Shown piece after piece: positions 35,931 to 45,341 of a DNA stretch of 64,000 nt. The notes beneath the pieces are model-generated. The model ran no database searches and was not told the origin of the DNA. It saw only the letters and a program-made list of their open reading frames with translations. Source of the stretch: JAKEHA01 sp964560355 (GTDB taxonomy: Bacteria; Krumholzibacteriota; Krumholzibacteriia; WVZY01; JAKEHA01); contig CAZLLI010000004.1 in NCBI GenBank assembly GCA_964560355.1, positions 1 to 64,000 on the forward strand, written 5' to 3'. The position numbers and the translations under genes are program-made. How positions within the stretch are numbered: position 1 is the stretch's first letter; each line of letters opens with the position of its first letter.

Positions 35931-37290
35931 ACAACTCGAACTGCAAGCTGTTGTTCGAACCGAGCGAGTAGAGCGCGATCGAGTTCGTCCCTCCCGCAGG
36001 AAGCGTCATGTTGAAGTTCACGCGACGAATCGTGGTGAGCGTCGTGATGTTGTTGGCCGTGGCGCGCGTCGCATTGTAGGTGAAAGTCGACGGCGTCGTC
36101 GTTTCATCCCACGTGACGTAGTCTCTCCCGCCGAGAATGTTGATGCCCGCGAGAAACGCCGGGGCACCGGTGTAGCTGCCGGATTCGATCAGGATCTCGT
36201 TCTTGCCGTCGGCTTGCGCGACCTGATACGCCCGCGCGAGAGTCGCGACCGGCGTCAACGGGCCGCCGTCGTTGAGGTTGTTGCCGCCGTGCGTCGCGGT
36301 CGCCATATACACGCGGTTGGTGGGCAGGTCGATAACGGTGAACGAGATGATCGCCATCGCGATGGCGCCGTCGTTGTCGGTCACGCGCACTTTCGCGGTA
36401 TGCGGCCCCGCCGCGTACACGTGAGTCGTGCTACCGACCACGCTCGTGAAGTCCCAGGTGTCGTCCGTGTACTCGAAGTCCCAGTCCCAGCGCACGACGC
36501 TGCCATCGGGGTCGTTGGCACTCGCGCTGAGCGGAATCGGCACCGTGCTCCACAACTGGGCTCCGACGGAAAGCGCCACCGTCGGCGTCATGTTCGAGTC
36601 GAGCTTGAGCAGCATGCTCGCGAGCGCGACTTCTTCGCCCGCGGTGGTCAGCGTCCCGTTCTCCGTGTCTTCGAGATAGTGCGCGTGCTCGGCGCGAATC
36701 GTGTACGAGCCCACCGGCACATCGGTGATCGCGTATGCGCCCGTGGGATCGGTCACGGCGACGTACGACGTGCCCTGCACATACACGACGGTGCCCTGGT
36801 GCGCGGTCGCGTTCTCGAGCGTGGCGACGCCGGAGAAGGTCCCGGTCGGCGTGAGGTCGACGTCGGCGTATACCGTGTCGACGAAGGTGGTGCGGTCGGG
36901 CACGTGGATCGAGTGCATCGCGCCCAAGTGATCGTCGGCGATCACCTGCACGAAGTAGTCGCCGGTGGCGACGTCGTCGAAGTAGAAGCGCCCGCGCGCG
37001 TTGGTGGTCGTCACGCGACGACCCGGCGTGCTCACGCTCTGCGCGCCCGGATTCTTCGCAAGCCACTGCGCCGACGCGGCGACGCCGTTCGACGCCGGCT
37101 CCATCACCACCACGGCGTCGGACACGACGCCTTGGTTGGCTTCGCGTACCAAGCCGGCGACGACGGTCGCGCGCGGCGTCGCGTCGCTGCCGAGCGGTTG
37201 GTAGGTCGCGTCGTCCTTGCCGCACGCGAGAAAGAAGAGAGTGGCGGCCAGCACGCCGCGGCGGATGGTTCGGGATAGTGGAGAGCGCAT
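34990..37290 (-). CDS. lipoprotein with carboxypeptidase-regulatory-like, PKD-like and Gly-rich domains
   Basis: A 766-residue protein with a signal peptide and lipobox FLACGKDD. Order: a carboxypeptidase regulatory-like domain (GLVREANQGVVSDAVVVME, NARGRFYFDDVATGDYFVQV), a second such unit (GTFSGVATLENATAH), a PKD-like segment (PIPLSASANDPDGSVVRWDW, VTDNDG), a parallel-beta-type region, and from about residue 455 to the end some 300 residues of Gly-Gly-Ala/Asn/Ser triplets with interspersed Cys (GGASPVGCTGGVGGAGG). The tail resembles Myxococcota and PE-PGRS-type Gly-rich surface proteins. Likely outer-membrane surface display or adhesion (inference). Confidence 0.75.
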   Translation of the reverse strand: MRSPLSRTIRRGVLAATLFFLACGKDDATYQPLGSDATPRATVVAGLVREANQGVVSDAVVVMEPASNGVAASAQWLAKNPGAQSVSTPGRRVTTTNARGRFYFDDVATGDYFVQVIADDHLGAMHSIHVPDRTTFVDTVYADVDLTPTGTFSGVATLENATAHQGTVVYVQGTSYVAVTDPTGAYAITDVPVGSYTIRAEHAHYLEDTENGTLTTAGEEVALASMLLKLDSNMTPTVALSVGAQLWSTVPIPLSASANDPDGSVVRWDWDFEYTDDTWDFTSVVGSTTHVYAAGPHTAKVRVTDNDGAIAMAIISFTVIDLPTNRVYMATATHGGNNLNDGGPLTPVATLARAYQVAQADGKNEILIESGSYTGAPAFLAGINILGGRDYVTWDETTTPSTFTYNATRATANNITTLTTIRRVNFNMTLPAGGTNSIALYSLGSNNSLQFELCQFTTANGLGGATGVPGSNGASAFAGNNGAAGSCDGARGLGGSGGASPVGCTGGVGGAGGNEGINAGQNGGTGGCTGGAGGIGGSGFDGGIFCSAGAGGDGGNGVNGAAGVPGANGSAASGSGSVIANEWVPNTSNTGASGGNGRGGGGGGGGGGQGGTGCDDGGGNGAGGGGGGGAGGQGGSGGVGGRASFAVMLVNSSPRFDSCTFTSGMGGRGGNGAAGGSGGAGGGGGFGAAACLAEVGRGGDGGDGGNGGAGGGGAGGPGGPSYGVYRALGSAPLFVGGTFNIGGGGTGGNGGGTASDGPFGPSGNIF

Positions 37291-37319
37291 CGGAGACCTC
37301 GAGCGGGATCGTGTCCCGG

Positions 37320-37910
37320 TTATCGAATGCGAACGAAGCGCCGGACGATTTCACTCCCGCCCGCGCGCAGACGAATTAAGTAGATGCCGGATGCAATCGG
37401 ATCGCCCTGCGTGTCGCGCAGGTCCCAGCGAATGGTGCGGCCGCCGGCGGGACTCTCGCCGCGCCAGCCCATCACGAGGCGCCCGCGCACGTCGTAGACC
37501 TCGAGGCGCGTGTCGGTGCCTGCGGGCGCGCCGAGACGGAAGGTGACTTCGTTGGTGGCCGGGTTCGGCCACGGTTGGTCGAGAAACATCGGCGCGCGCG
37601 TGGTGACGTCGACGTCGGTGGCGTCGTCGACCACGATGCCGCGCACGACCGCGGAGAGGTAGTCGTTCACGCGCACCTGGATCGTGTAGGTGCCCGAAGG
37701 AACGTTATCGATGCAGTAATGACCGCCGACGTCGGTGCCCGCGTAGAGGCCCGTGTACTGGTCGAGCTGGTCGAAGAGGAAGACCGCGGCGTTGGGAACC
37801 GGCTGCGCGGTGACACCGTCGCGGACCGTGCCGCAGATCGAGCCCGCGCGTGCCGCGCCAGCGAGGAGAAGTAAGGCAATAATCGTCGCGCGGGGGACGC
37901 GTCGATCCAT
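37320..37910 (-). CDS. secreted protein with carboxypeptidase-regulatory-like domain and FlgD/T9SS-like tail
   Basis: A 196-residue protein with a signal peptide (ending ARA). Residues about 24-100 form a carboxypeptidase regulatory-like domain (GTVRDGVTAQPVPNAAVFLF, GHYCIDNVPSGTYTIQV). The C-terminus begins WPNPATNEVTFRL and continues YDVRGRLV, RTIRWDLRDTQGDPIASGIYLIRL, a FlgD-type Ig-like module equivalent to the C-terminal sorting regions of type IX secreted proteins. It is 29 bp downstream of nothing on its own strand but precedes the Gly-rich lipoprotein by 29 bp, so both may be one transcript. Confidence 0.8.
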   Translation of the reverse strand: MDRRVPRATIIALLLLAGAARAGSICGTVRDGVTAQPVPNAAVFLFDQLDQYTGLYAGTDVGGHYCIDNVPSGTYTIQVRVNDYLSAVVRGIVVDDATDVDVTTRAPMFLDQPWPNPATNEVTFRLGAPAGTDTRLEVYDVRGRLVMGWRGESPAGGRTIRWDLRDTQGDPIASGIYLIRLRAGGSEIVRRFVRIR

Positions 37911-37992
37911 GGTGTCTCAGTACGGTTCGGGTGAACTGCGACGTGAACAGTCTAGCAGAGGCGCGTCTCGAGCGCCAGCCCCGATTTGGTGG

Positions 37993-39873
37993 TCAGGCGT
38001 TTTCGCGTTCGTCGAGGGACTTGGTTTCGCGCTCGAGGTCGCGCGTGGCGGTTTCGAGCTCGTTGTAGGCGGCGTCGATCGCGGGGCCGACCTCCCGGCT
38101 CCGCTTTGACAACTCGGCGATCGCGGACGCGTTACCGGCCGCGGACGCGTCGCTCAACTTGCGAAACGTCTCGTCGCGCTCGCGCTCGAGCCGCTCGATG
38201 CGCGCCTCCAGCGCGGCGACGCGCTTCTCGAGGGGCCCCAGCACGCGCGCGCGTTCCTGCACGCGCTTCGCGCGCGCCTGACGGTCGGCCTTGCGGTCGA
38301 CGGGCGGCGCGGGTTTGGGTGGGGCGGGCTTGGGGATGGTCGGAGTCGGCGCAATCTTCGCCGCCGGCACATCCTTCACGAACTGTTCGTCCGACTCCCA
38401 CCCGACGCTCTCCAAGAAATCTTGGTAGCTGCCGTCGAACACGCGCACGCGTCCGCGGTCGAACACGACGAAGTGCGTCGCCAGCGAGTGCAGGAACATC
38501 TCGTTGTGGGTGACGATCACGGCCGCGCCCTCGAACGCGTCGATGGCGGCGAGGAGCGAGTCGCACGAATCCATGTCGAGGTGGTTGGTGGGTTCGTCGA
38601 GCAACAGCAGGTTGCACGGCGTGACGATGAGCTTGCCGAGCGTCACGCGGCTGCGCTCGCCACCCGAGAGCACCGCGATCTTCTTGAGCGCGTTGTCGCC
38701 CTCGAACATCATCGCGCCCGCGATGTCGCGCGCGACTTGCACGGTCGTCTTGGGCGCGGCGGACTGGATTTCCTCCGCCACGGTCATGCGCTCGTCCAGC
38801 GTGGCGACGTTGGTCTGCGCGAAGTAGCCGGAGACGGTGCGCGGGTGGCGCGAAATTTCGCCCGCGCGCGGTTTGAGCTGTCCCGCCAGCAAGCGCAACA
38901 GGGTCGACTTGCCGCGCCCGTTGGGCCCGATGATGCAGATGCGGTCGCGGTCATGGATCTCGAAGCGCACGTCGGAGATGAGCGGCGGCGCGTCGCCGTA
39001 CCCGAACGTGATGTGGTCGACCTTCATCACCACCTTGCCAGGGAAGGGCTCGGCGCGAAACGAGAAGTCGAGGGTCTGCAGGTGCTCGAGCTTTTCCAGG
39101 CGTTCGTGCTTGGCGAGCATCTTGATGCGCGACTGGACGCGCGTCGCCATGGTGTTCTTGGCGCGAAAGCGCTCGATGAAGCGCTCGACGTCCTTGCGCT
39201 TGCGGTCCTCGTTGATGCGCGTCTTCTCGTGGATCTCTTCCTCTTGCAGGATCTGCGCGTACATCTTGGCGGTGTCGCCCGCGATCTTCTTCGCCTTGCG
39301 GCGGTGGATCGCGACCGTGTGGGTGACCACGCTGTCCATGAACGAGCGGTCGTGCGTGATCAGCACGAGCTCGGTCTTCCATTCGTTCAGGAAGCGTTCG
39401 AGCCAGCGAATCGACACCACGTCGAGGTAGTTGGTGGGCTCGTCGAGGAGCAGAAGGTCGGGCTCGGAGACGAGCACCTTGGCGAGATTGAGGCGCACTT
39501 GGAAGCCGCCCGAGAACAATTCGGGCGCCCGCGCCATGTCTTCCTCGCCGAATCCCAAGCCGAACAAGATCTGCTCCGCGCGCCACACGTCGTCGCGCTG
39601 GTCGGGCGGGAGTCCCAGCGCGGCTTCCTCGAGCAGCGTGGGCTGCGTGAAGCGAATGTGCTGGTCGAGGTGGCCGATGCGATAGCGCTTCGGAATCACG
39701 ATCTCGCCGGAGTCGGGGGACATTTCGCCCAGCACCATGCGGAACAGCGTGGTCTTGCCGTGGCCGTTGCGCCCCACCAGGCCGACGCGCTCGCGGCGGT
39801 TGATGGAGAACGACATGTCGTCGAAGAGAACTTGGGCCCCGAACGACTTGCTGACGCGATTGAATTGGATCAC
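37993..39873 (-). CDS. ABC-F family ATPase
   Basis: A 626-residue soluble protein with two ATPase domains and no membrane segments. Walker A: GRNGHGKTT and GPNGRGKST; signatures: FSGGFQVRLNLAKVL and LSGGERSRVTLGKLI; Walker B: LLLLDEPTNYLD and LLLLDEPTNHLD. A linker with many charged residues (about 240-310) joins the domains, and the C-terminus (residues 520-626) is a predicted coiled coil after a Pro/Lys/Ala spacer (PTIPKPAPPKPAPP), as in Uup/YheS-like members. ABC-F proteins act on ribosomes. The GTG start at 39873 overlaps the preceding glycosyltransferase stop (GTGA). No resistance-type long PtIM insertion is evident. Confidence 0.92.
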   Translation of the reverse strand: MIQFNRVSKSFGAQVLFDDMSFSINRRERVGLVGRNGHGKTTLFRMVLGEMSPDSGEIVIPKRYRIGHLDQHIRFTQPTLLEEAALGLPPDQRDDVWRAEQILFGLGFGEEDMARAPELFSGGFQVRLNLAKVLVSEPDLLLLDEPTNYLDVVSIRWLERFLNEWKTELVLITHDRSFMDSVVTHTVAIHRRKAKKIAGDTAKMYAQILQEEEIHEKTRINEDRKRKDVERFIERFRAKNTMATRVQSRIKMLAKHERLEKLEHLQTLDFSFRAEPFPGKVVMKVDHITFGYGDAPPLISDVRFEIHDRDRICIIGPNGRGKSTLLRLLAGQLKPRAGEISRHPRTVSGYFAQTNVATLDERMTVAEEIQSAAPKTTVQVARDIAGAMMFEGDNALKKIAVLSGGERSRVTLGKLIVTPCNLLLLDEPTNHLDMDSCDSLLAAIDAFEGAAVIVTHNEMFLHSLATHFVVFDRGRVRVFDGSYQDFLESVGWESDEQFVKDVPAAKIAPTPTIPKPAPPKPAPPVDRKADRQARAKRVQERARVLGPLEKRVAALEARIERLERERDETFRKLSDASAAGNASAIAELSKRSREVGPAIDAAYNELETATRDLERETKSLDERENA

Positions 39874-41462
39874 GGCGCTCCGCTCTCGAGTCGCATCAGC
39901 ACCGCGCCCGCGGCGCGGCGCTCGATCCAGTCCGCCATCACGTAGCCGTTCTGCTTCAAGCGCTGGATGATCTCCGCGCTCTCCGCGCCCTGCACGTGCG
40001 AGAACACGAGCCAGAATTCGTCGGGGCGCTCGGCGATGGTGTCGGCGAGCGACTGCACCTTCGCTTCGGGTGTCGCGAGCGAGCGCAGCCAGCGGCCGTA
40101 GTAGACGTTGTCGTCGCGGCAGAACGCGGGCGGGTCGGCGTCGTGCCAGCACGAGAGGCTCCACGTGGGAGGAAGCTCGCGGCGCGTGTCGGGGTAGCGC
40201 TGCAAGTAGTACGCGAACGCGGGCGCGGCGCCGTAGAACACATAGGTCGGCTGCGCGTGCGACCACTTCTGGTGCCAGAACTCGGCGACCGGGCGCACGT
40301 CCTCGGTTTCGGGCCACTGCACGACGCGGGCCGGGTCGAGGGCGTCGCGCACGGTGCGATTGGGAAGCGACACCAGGCTGCACACCACGAGCCCCGTGAA
40401 CGCGAGCGACGCGACCACCTTGAGCGTGCGATCGCGCGCTCCGGTGAAGCCGATCGCCGCCATGAGCAGCGTCGCGGGCAGAAGGATCAGGCCCCAGCGA
40501 AATCCGAACGGGAACATTTCGAGCAGACCCGCGACGCCGTACACGGTCCACGCCGCGGCGAACCACAGCGCCCAGCGCGGGCGCACGCGCAGCGCGAGCG
40601 CGAAGAGCGCGAACCAGCACGCGACCGGAGTCCACGCCGGCACTTTGGTGTACGGCCAGCCCGAGTAGTGGAAGGCGAACAAGTTGGAGAGCCAGCGCCA
40701 CACCAACGCGATTCCGTGCGGTCGCTGCTGCGGATACTCGGCGAGCGCGGCGCGCGTGTCGAGCACGCGCCCGAGCTGGTCGGGGAGCACCGACCACAAT
40801 ACCGGTACCGTGACGACGAGGAAGATGGCGAGCGCGAGCGCGAAACGCTTCGCGCGCCCGGCGTCGCGGCGCACGAGTGCTTCGACCAATGCGCACCCGA
40901 ACGGCACCAGCACGGTGATGGCGGCGGCGTAGTACGACGTCGCGGCTACGCATGCGACCAGCGCCCACGCGAGCACCCATTTGCGGCCGCCTTCGTTCCA
41001 CAATCCGTGCAGCGCGACCAGGCTCCACGACACGGCGCCGATCATGAGCGCGTACTGCCCGACCTCTTGCGCGTAGCGAATGTCGGGCGGGTTGACCGCG
41101 GCCAGCACGCCGGCCGCGATCGCGGTGGCGAAGCCGCCCAGCCGCCGCCCCAGCACCATCACGCCCGCGACACCAGCCACGCTCGCGATCACCGACAACA
41201 TGCGCAGCCACGCTTCGCCGTTCGCGACCTTCATCCAGAAATGGAGCAGGAACGAAAACAGGGGCGGGTCGCCGGAGCCAACGCTAACAAAGTGCGCGAG
41301 CTGCGAGAGCGGCGCGGTTGCGACCCAATACTCGCCGGCTTCGTCGAACCAGAGCGAGCGCGCGCCGAGGTCCCACAAGCGCAGCGCGAGCGCTAGCGCT
41401 AGCACTCCCAGGAACCACGCGCGTTCGCGCGGCGTCGCCGACAACCGTGGAATGGAACGCAT
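39870..41462 (-). CDS. GT-C fold membrane glycosyltransferase (ArnT/PMT-like)
   Basis: A 530-residue protein with about ten hydrophobic helices. The first periplasmic loop has LWFDEAGEYW with the acidic pair used by GT-39/ArnT-type enzymes to bind lipid-linked sugars; DPPLFSFLLHFW follows. The C-terminal 130 residues are soluble (PTYVFYGAAPAFAYYLQRY). It should transfer a sugar from a polyprenyl-phosphate donor in the periplasm; the acceptor is unknown. Located 8 bp after an SDR gene and overlapping the ABC-F gene, it is part of a four-gene operon. Confidence 0.82.
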   Translation of the reverse strand: MRSIPRLSATPRERAWFLGVLALALALRLWDLGARSLWFDEAGEYWVATAPLSQLAHFVSVGSGDPPLFSFLLHFWMKVANGEAWLRMLSVIASVAGVAGVMVLGRRLGGFATAIAAGVLAAVNPPDIRYAQEVGQYALMIGAVSWSLVALHGLWNEGGRKWVLAWALVACVAATSYYAAAITVLVPFGCALVEALVRRDAGRAKRFALALAIFLVVTVPVLWSVLPDQLGRVLDTRAALAEYPQQRPHGIALVWRWLSNLFAFHYSGWPYTKVPAWTPVACWFALFALALRVRPRWALWFAAAWTVYGVAGLLEMFPFGFRWGLILLPATLLMAAIGFTGARDRTLKVVASLAFTGLVVCSLVSLPNRTVRDALDPARVVQWPETEDVRPVAEFWHQKWSHAQPTYVFYGAAPAFAYYLQRYPDTRRELPPTWSLSCWHDADPPAFCRDDNVYYGRWLRSLATPEAKVQSLADTIAERPDEFWLVFSHVQGAESAEIIQRLKQNGYVMADWIERRAAGAVLMRLESGAP

Positions 41463-41470
41463 GCGGGGGA

Positions 41471-42262
41471 TCAGTCGCTCGCGGTCTGCACGCGACGCAC
41501 CGCCGCGGTCACCACGCGCCGCGGGAACAGTCGCAGTAGGAAGATGACGGTATTATTGAGCGCGCCCGGAACCACGACCGGCTTGCCCTTGCGCATTCCG
41601 TCGAAGCCCGCGCGCACGACCACGTCGGGGTTGACGCGCATCATGAGGCGCAGCCCGCGCACCTTGCCGACGTTGGCGCGCTTCTGGAACTCGGTCGGCG
41701 TGGGGCCCGGGCACAGCGCGGTGGCGGTGACGCCGGTGCCGCGCAATTCGTTTCCGATCGCTTCCGTGAACGACAGCACGAAAGCCTTGCTCGCGTAGTA
41801 CACCGACTGCAGCGGCCCCGGCTGGAAGGCCGCGGTCGACGCCACGTTGAGAATACGCCCGCGCTTCTTCGCCACCATGTCGCGCGCGAACAACTTCGTG
41901 AGGTGGACGAGCGACGTCATGTTGACCTGGATCATGTCGAGCTCGGTCTGCAAATCGGACTGATAGAACAAACCGTACATGCCGAAGCCGGCGTTGTTGA
42001 CCAGCACGTCGACCTCGAGCCCGGCCGCGCGCACCTGGTCGTACAGCGCAACGGGCGCGCGCGGGTCGGCGAGATCGTGCACGAAAACGTGCGCGCGCAC
42101 GCCGTGCAGTCCCTCCACTTCCTTCTTGAGGGCGTCGAGCTTGTCGGCGCTGCGCGCGGTGAGCACGAGGTCGTAGCCTTCGGACGCGAACAGGCGCGCA
42201 AACTCCGCGCCGAGTCCCATCGACGCCCCCGTGACGAGCGCGAGCGGCCGCCGCTCTGCCAT
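41471..42262 (-). CDS. short-chain dehydrogenase/reductase, DltE-like
   Basis: A 263-residue SDR. Cofactor motif TGASMGLG (about residues 12-19), NNAGFG, and catalytic Ser in NVASTAAF with YYASKAFV. The sequence has the FGMYGLFYQ, GPTPTEFQKRAN and VPGALNN features of DltE/YqjQ-type oxidoreductases. Its ATG directly follows the stop of the PLP enzyme gene (no gap), so it is co-translated. Substrate unknown. Confidence 0.88.
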   Translation of the reverse strand: MAERRPLALVTGASMGLGAEFARLFASEGYDLVLTARSADKLDALKKEVEGLHGVRAHVFVHDLADPRAPVALYDQVRAAGLEVDVLVNNAGFGMYGLFYQSDLQTELDMIQVNMTSLVHLTKLFARDMVAKKRGRILNVASTAAFQPGPLQSVYYASKAFVLSFTEAIGNELRGTGVTATALCPGPTPTEFQKRANVGKVRGLRLMMRVNPDVVVRAGFDGMRKGKPVVVPGALNNTVIFLLRLFPRRVVTAAVRRVQTASD

Positions 42263-43426
42263 CTACGACTCCAGCGCCTGCTTCAAGTCGTCGATCAGGT
42301 CGTCGGTGGCTTCGATGCCGACCGACATGCGCACGAGCCCGTCGCCGATGCCGACGCGCGCGCGTTCGTCGGGCGTCATCAGGCGGTGCGACGTCTTCGC
42401 GGGCTGCGTCATGAGGGTGTCGACGCCGCCCAGGCTGGGCGCGATCACCGGCAGCTCGACGCGGCCGAGGAAGCGATCCGCCGCGCGCGCGCCGCCTTCC
42501 AAGTTGAAGCTGAGCATGCCGCCGAAGCCGTCGAAGAATTCCGCCGCGCGCTCGTGGTGAGGATTATTGATGAGCCCCGGGTAGTTGACGGATTCCACCG
42601 ACGGGTGTTCATCCAGGAAGCGCGCAATCGCGAGCGCGCTCACGTTCTGGTGGCGCACACGCAGCGCGAGCGTCTTCAGGCCGCGGTGCAGGAGATAGCA
42701 CGCGTGCGGGTCGAGCGAGCCGCCGAGGTGATTCAGGCTCAAGCGGATGTTCTCGACCAAGTCGGCGCGCCCGATGGCCGCGCCCGCGACGATGTCGTTG
42801 TGGCCGTTCATGTATTTCGTCGCCGAGTGCAGCGACAGGTCGAAGCCCCACTCGGAAGGACGGAAGTTCATCGGGCTCGTAAACGTGTTGTCGATCATCG
42901 AGACCAGGCCGTGCTCCTTCGCGAAGTCGGCGGCGGCGGCGAGGTCGCTCACGCTCATCACCGGGTTGGCGATGGCTTCGACGTAGATGGCGCGCGTGTT
43001 GGGGCGCAGCTTGGCTTTCCAGGTGTCGGGGTCGGTGCCGTCGATGATGTCGTACGACAATCCGAAGTGCTTGAACTCGTGGGTCACGAACGAATGGGTG
43101 CCGCCGTACGTGCAATCCTGAACCAGCAGGTGGCCGCCGTCCGCGAGCACGGTGAGGAGCGCCGTCGAGATGGCGGCCATGCCGCTCCCGGTCACGAGCG
43201 CCGCCTCCGCGTTCTCGAGCGCGGCCAGCTTCGCGTTGAGCGCGGTGTGGTTGGGCGTGTTGTTCAGGCGAATGTAGCGCAGGTCGTGGTACTCGGCGTC
43301 GCCGTCGCTGCGCGTCTCGAACATCGCGGTCTGGAAGATCGGCATGGCGACGGACCCGTGCAAGCGCGGGTGCGGTTCGCCGGCGTGGATGAGCTTGGTT
43401 TCGATGTGGCGGAAGGTGCGTTCCAT
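42263..43426 (-). CDS. Cys/Met-metabolism PLP enzyme (cystathionine gamma-synthase/lyase family)
   Basis: A 387-residue PLP enzyme. ATG 43426 has AAGGAGT upstream; an ATG 78 bp earlier adds a basic stretch. Motifs: GSGMAAIS for phosphate binding, EAIANPVMSV, DNTFTSP, and the PLP lysine in SATKYMNGHND, followed by GGSLDPHACYLLHRGLKTL and TLMTQPAKTSHR. These define the trans-sulfuration family (MetB/MetC/MGL); which reaction it does cannot be told from the sequence. First gene of an operon with SDR, glycosyltransferase and ABC-F; the combination has no obvious pathway logic. Confidence 0.9.
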   Translation of the reverse strand: MERTFRHIETKLIHAGEPHPRLHGSVAMPIFQTAMFETRSDGDAEYHDLRYIRLNNTPNHTALNAKLAALENAEAALVTGSGMAAISTALLTVLADGGHLLVQDCTYGGTHSFVTHEFKHFGLSYDIIDGTDPDTWKAKLRPNTRAIYVEAIANPVMSVSDLAAAADFAKEHGLVSMIDNTFTSPMNFRPSEWGFDLSLHSATKYMNGHNDIVAGAAIGRADLVENIRLSLNHLGGSLDPHACYLLHRGLKTLALRVRHQNVSALAIARFLDEHPSVESVNYPGLINNPHHERAAEFFDGFGGMLSFNLEGGARAADRFLGRVELPVIAPSLGGVDTLMTQPAKTSHRLMTPDERARVGIGDGLVRMSVGIEATDDLIDDLKQALES

Positions 43427-43545
43427 CGTGACTCCTTGGTCAGGCGAAAAAAGTCCTCCGCGGGCGCGGGCGGACTTCGCTCTGGTTCGCGGAAAGCTAT
43501 ACAATACGGGCCCCGCGCGGGATTGACAAGGTCGCGCGGAAGCCC

Positions 43546-44841
43546 ATGAACCTGTCCCTGCGGCCGTATCGTTTCGAATCCGCCGACGCCGAGCGCGGCA
43601 CTCTGACCGTGCCGATGAACCGCGCGGCGCCGGGGCGCGGCGTGGTCGAGCTCGTCTTCGTGCGGCTGCCCGCCACGACGCCGTCGGCGGGCCCGCCCAT
43701 CGTCTTCTTGAACGGCGGACCGGGTATGTCGGGGATTCGGATGGGGCGCGGGCGCTTGTTCGGTTTCTTCGACGCGCTGCGCGCGCACGGAGATGTGATC
43801 CTCCTCGACCAGCGCGGTTCCGGCGAGTCGACGCCGTCGCTCGCGTGTGCCGAACCGCTCGTGCTCCCGCCCTCTCCCGCGCCTCCGCGCGACGAAATGC
43901 TGCGCGCCGTGATCGACTCGACGCGACGGTGCGCGGAAAGTCTGCGGCAGGCCGGCGTCGACGTGGCCGCGTTCAACACGCGCGAAAGCGCGGCCGACGT
44001 CGCCGAACTCGCGCGCACGCTGGGCGCGGAGCGGGTGTCGCTCGTCGGGTGGAGCTACGGGTCGCACCTCGCGTTCGCGGTGATGCGCTATTTCCCGGAG
44101 TTGGTGGCGCGCGCGGCGCTCCTCGGTCCCGAAGGTCCCGACCACACGTTCAAGCTGCCGTCGCGTATCGAGCGCCAGCTCGTCACGATCGCGGAGCGCG
44201 CGCGCGATGCGGGCGTCGCGACCGATCTCTTCGCGATGCTGCGCGAAGCGATCCGCGGCCGCTTCGACCTCGAGTACGTGGTCGCGCAAGGGATCGCGGA
44301 CACGCGGATGCTCGCGCGGCTTCCGCGCTGGCTCGCGCGCATGACGCGCGGCGACTTCAGCGACACCGCGAACGACGCGCTCTTGCGAGCGTATCTAGAG
44401 GAGATGCGCGTCGGGCAGGTTCGATCGCTGGTGCGCTTCTGCATGGATTGCGCGTCGGGGGCGTCGGCGGAGCGACGCCGGCGCATCGACGACGAAGCGC
44501 GCACGGCGCTCCTCGGTCGCACCATCGACTTCCCGTTCCCGGAAATCTGTGCGGCGATCGGGTGCCCCGACCTAGGCGACGCGTTCCGCGCGCCGCTGCG
44601 AAGCGACGTCGCGACGTTGTTCGTCACCGGGACGCTCGACGCGCGCACGCCGAGCGACAACGTCGACGACTTGGCACCGGGGTTTCGCAACCACCGCCGT
44701 CTCGTCGTCGAAGACGCCGGCCACGCCGACCTCTTGCCCGACCCGGGCGCGCAGCGCGAGATCGCGAACTTCCTCGCGCGTGGCGAGATCGAGCGCGAGC
44801 GCGTGTCGCGCGAGAACGCGTTTCGCTTCGACCCTCTGTAG
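43546..44841 (+). CDS. alpha/beta-hydrolase, S33 (proline iminopeptidase/tripeptidyl-like)
   Basis: A 431-residue alpha/beta-hydrolase without a clear signal peptide. NGGPGMSG supplies the oxyanion hole (HGGPG-type), LLDQRGSGES is the S33 signature, the nucleophile sits in VGWSYGSHL, and the triad is completed by Asp in FVTGTLDARTP and His in EDAGHADL. The long cap (about residues 190-330) with two cysteines is typical of S33 tripeptidyl aminopeptidase-like enzymes. The 119 bp upstream is shared with the divergent PLP enzyme. Confidence 0.85.
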   Translation: MNLSLRPYRFESADAERGTLTVPMNRAAPGRGVVELVFVRLPATTPSAGPPIVFLNGGPGMSGIRMGRGRLFGFFDALRAHGDVILLDQRGSGESTPSLACAEPLVLPPSPAPPRDEMLRAVIDSTRRCAESLRQAGVDVAAFNTRESAADVAELARTLGAERVSLVGWSYGSHLAFAVMRYFPELVARAALLGPEGPDHTFKLPSRIERQLVTIAERARDAGVATDLFAMLREAIRGRFDLEYVVAQGIADTRMLARLPRWLARMTRGDFSDTANDALLRAYLEEMRVGQVRSLVRFCMDCASGASAERRRRIDDEARTALLGRTIDFPFPEICAAIGCPDLGDAFRAPLRSDVATLFVTGTLDARTPSDNVDDLAPGFRNHRRLVVEDAGHADLLPDPGAQREIANFLARGEIERERVSRENAFRFDPL

Positions 44842-44842
44842 G

Positions 44843-44888
44843 AAAAAAAAGAATCGCCGCCCGCGCGTCGTTGCGCGAGCGGCGATCC
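44843..44888 (-). terminator. Rho-independent terminator of the DUF6249 gene
   Basis: GGATCGCCGC / GCGGCGATTC stem around a GC-rich loop, followed on the minus strand by eight T residues (forward A-run 44843-44850). It sits between the convergent hydrolase and DUF6249 genes. Confidence 0.85.
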
Positions 44889-44927
44889 AACTCGGGCGCT
44901 CGATGCGCCCACCCAGATCGAAGAGAA

Positions 44928-45341
44928 TTACATCGAGCCGTTGCGACGCTGCTGTTGTTGCGCGTCCCACTCGCGCTTGTCGAGCGCGCCCGCGATCAAC
45001 AGACCGATGCCGATGAACATCGGGATCAATCCCCACATGCCGCCGTCGGTGAACCCCTCCTGGGCGGTCATTGCGATCGTCAGCGCCAAGCCGATGCCGG
45101 TGAGCACGAGTCCGTTGGCGCGACGGCCGGAGTACTTGGGACGTTCCGTCTCGACCGCGGGAGTCGGGATGGGCATGCCCTTCTCCATGGCGAGAATGCG
45201 CTCGCGGTGTTCGAGCTCCTTGCGCCGGCCGTTCATGACCACGGCGGTTACGGCGATAAAGACACCCCCGAGCACGCCGATAATGGGGATGAAAACGGCG
45301 ACTACTTCCGCGTCGACCCAACCGAGGATGGGGTGATGCAT
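44928..45341 (-). CDS. DUF6249-family inner-membrane protein
   Basis: A 137-residue protein with an N-terminal membrane helix (about 12-34), a cytoplasmic loop with HRERILAMEKGMPIP, and two closely spaced helices (78-96, 103-122). This layout, with the ERxxAMEKG motif, is that of DUF6249 membrane proteins, often next to ECF sigma and anti-sigma genes. The ATG is at 45341 with AAGGAAGC upstream. The sigma gene at 45542 is divergent and shares its 200-bp upstream region. Confidence 0.8.
   Translation of the reverse strand: MHHPILGWVDAEVVAVFIPIIGVLGGVFIAVTAVVMNGRRKELEHRERILAMEKGMPIPTPAVETERPKYSGRRANGLVLTGIGLALTIAMTAQEGFTDGGMWGLIPMFIGIGLLIAGALDKREWDAQQQQRRNGSM

Noticed and set aside
37993..41211. 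A single 1072-residue gene for the ABC-F region
   Set aside because: Its first 440 residues are Arg-rich shadow sequence antiparallel in frame to the glycosyltransferase gene; the real ABC-F start is GTG 39873.
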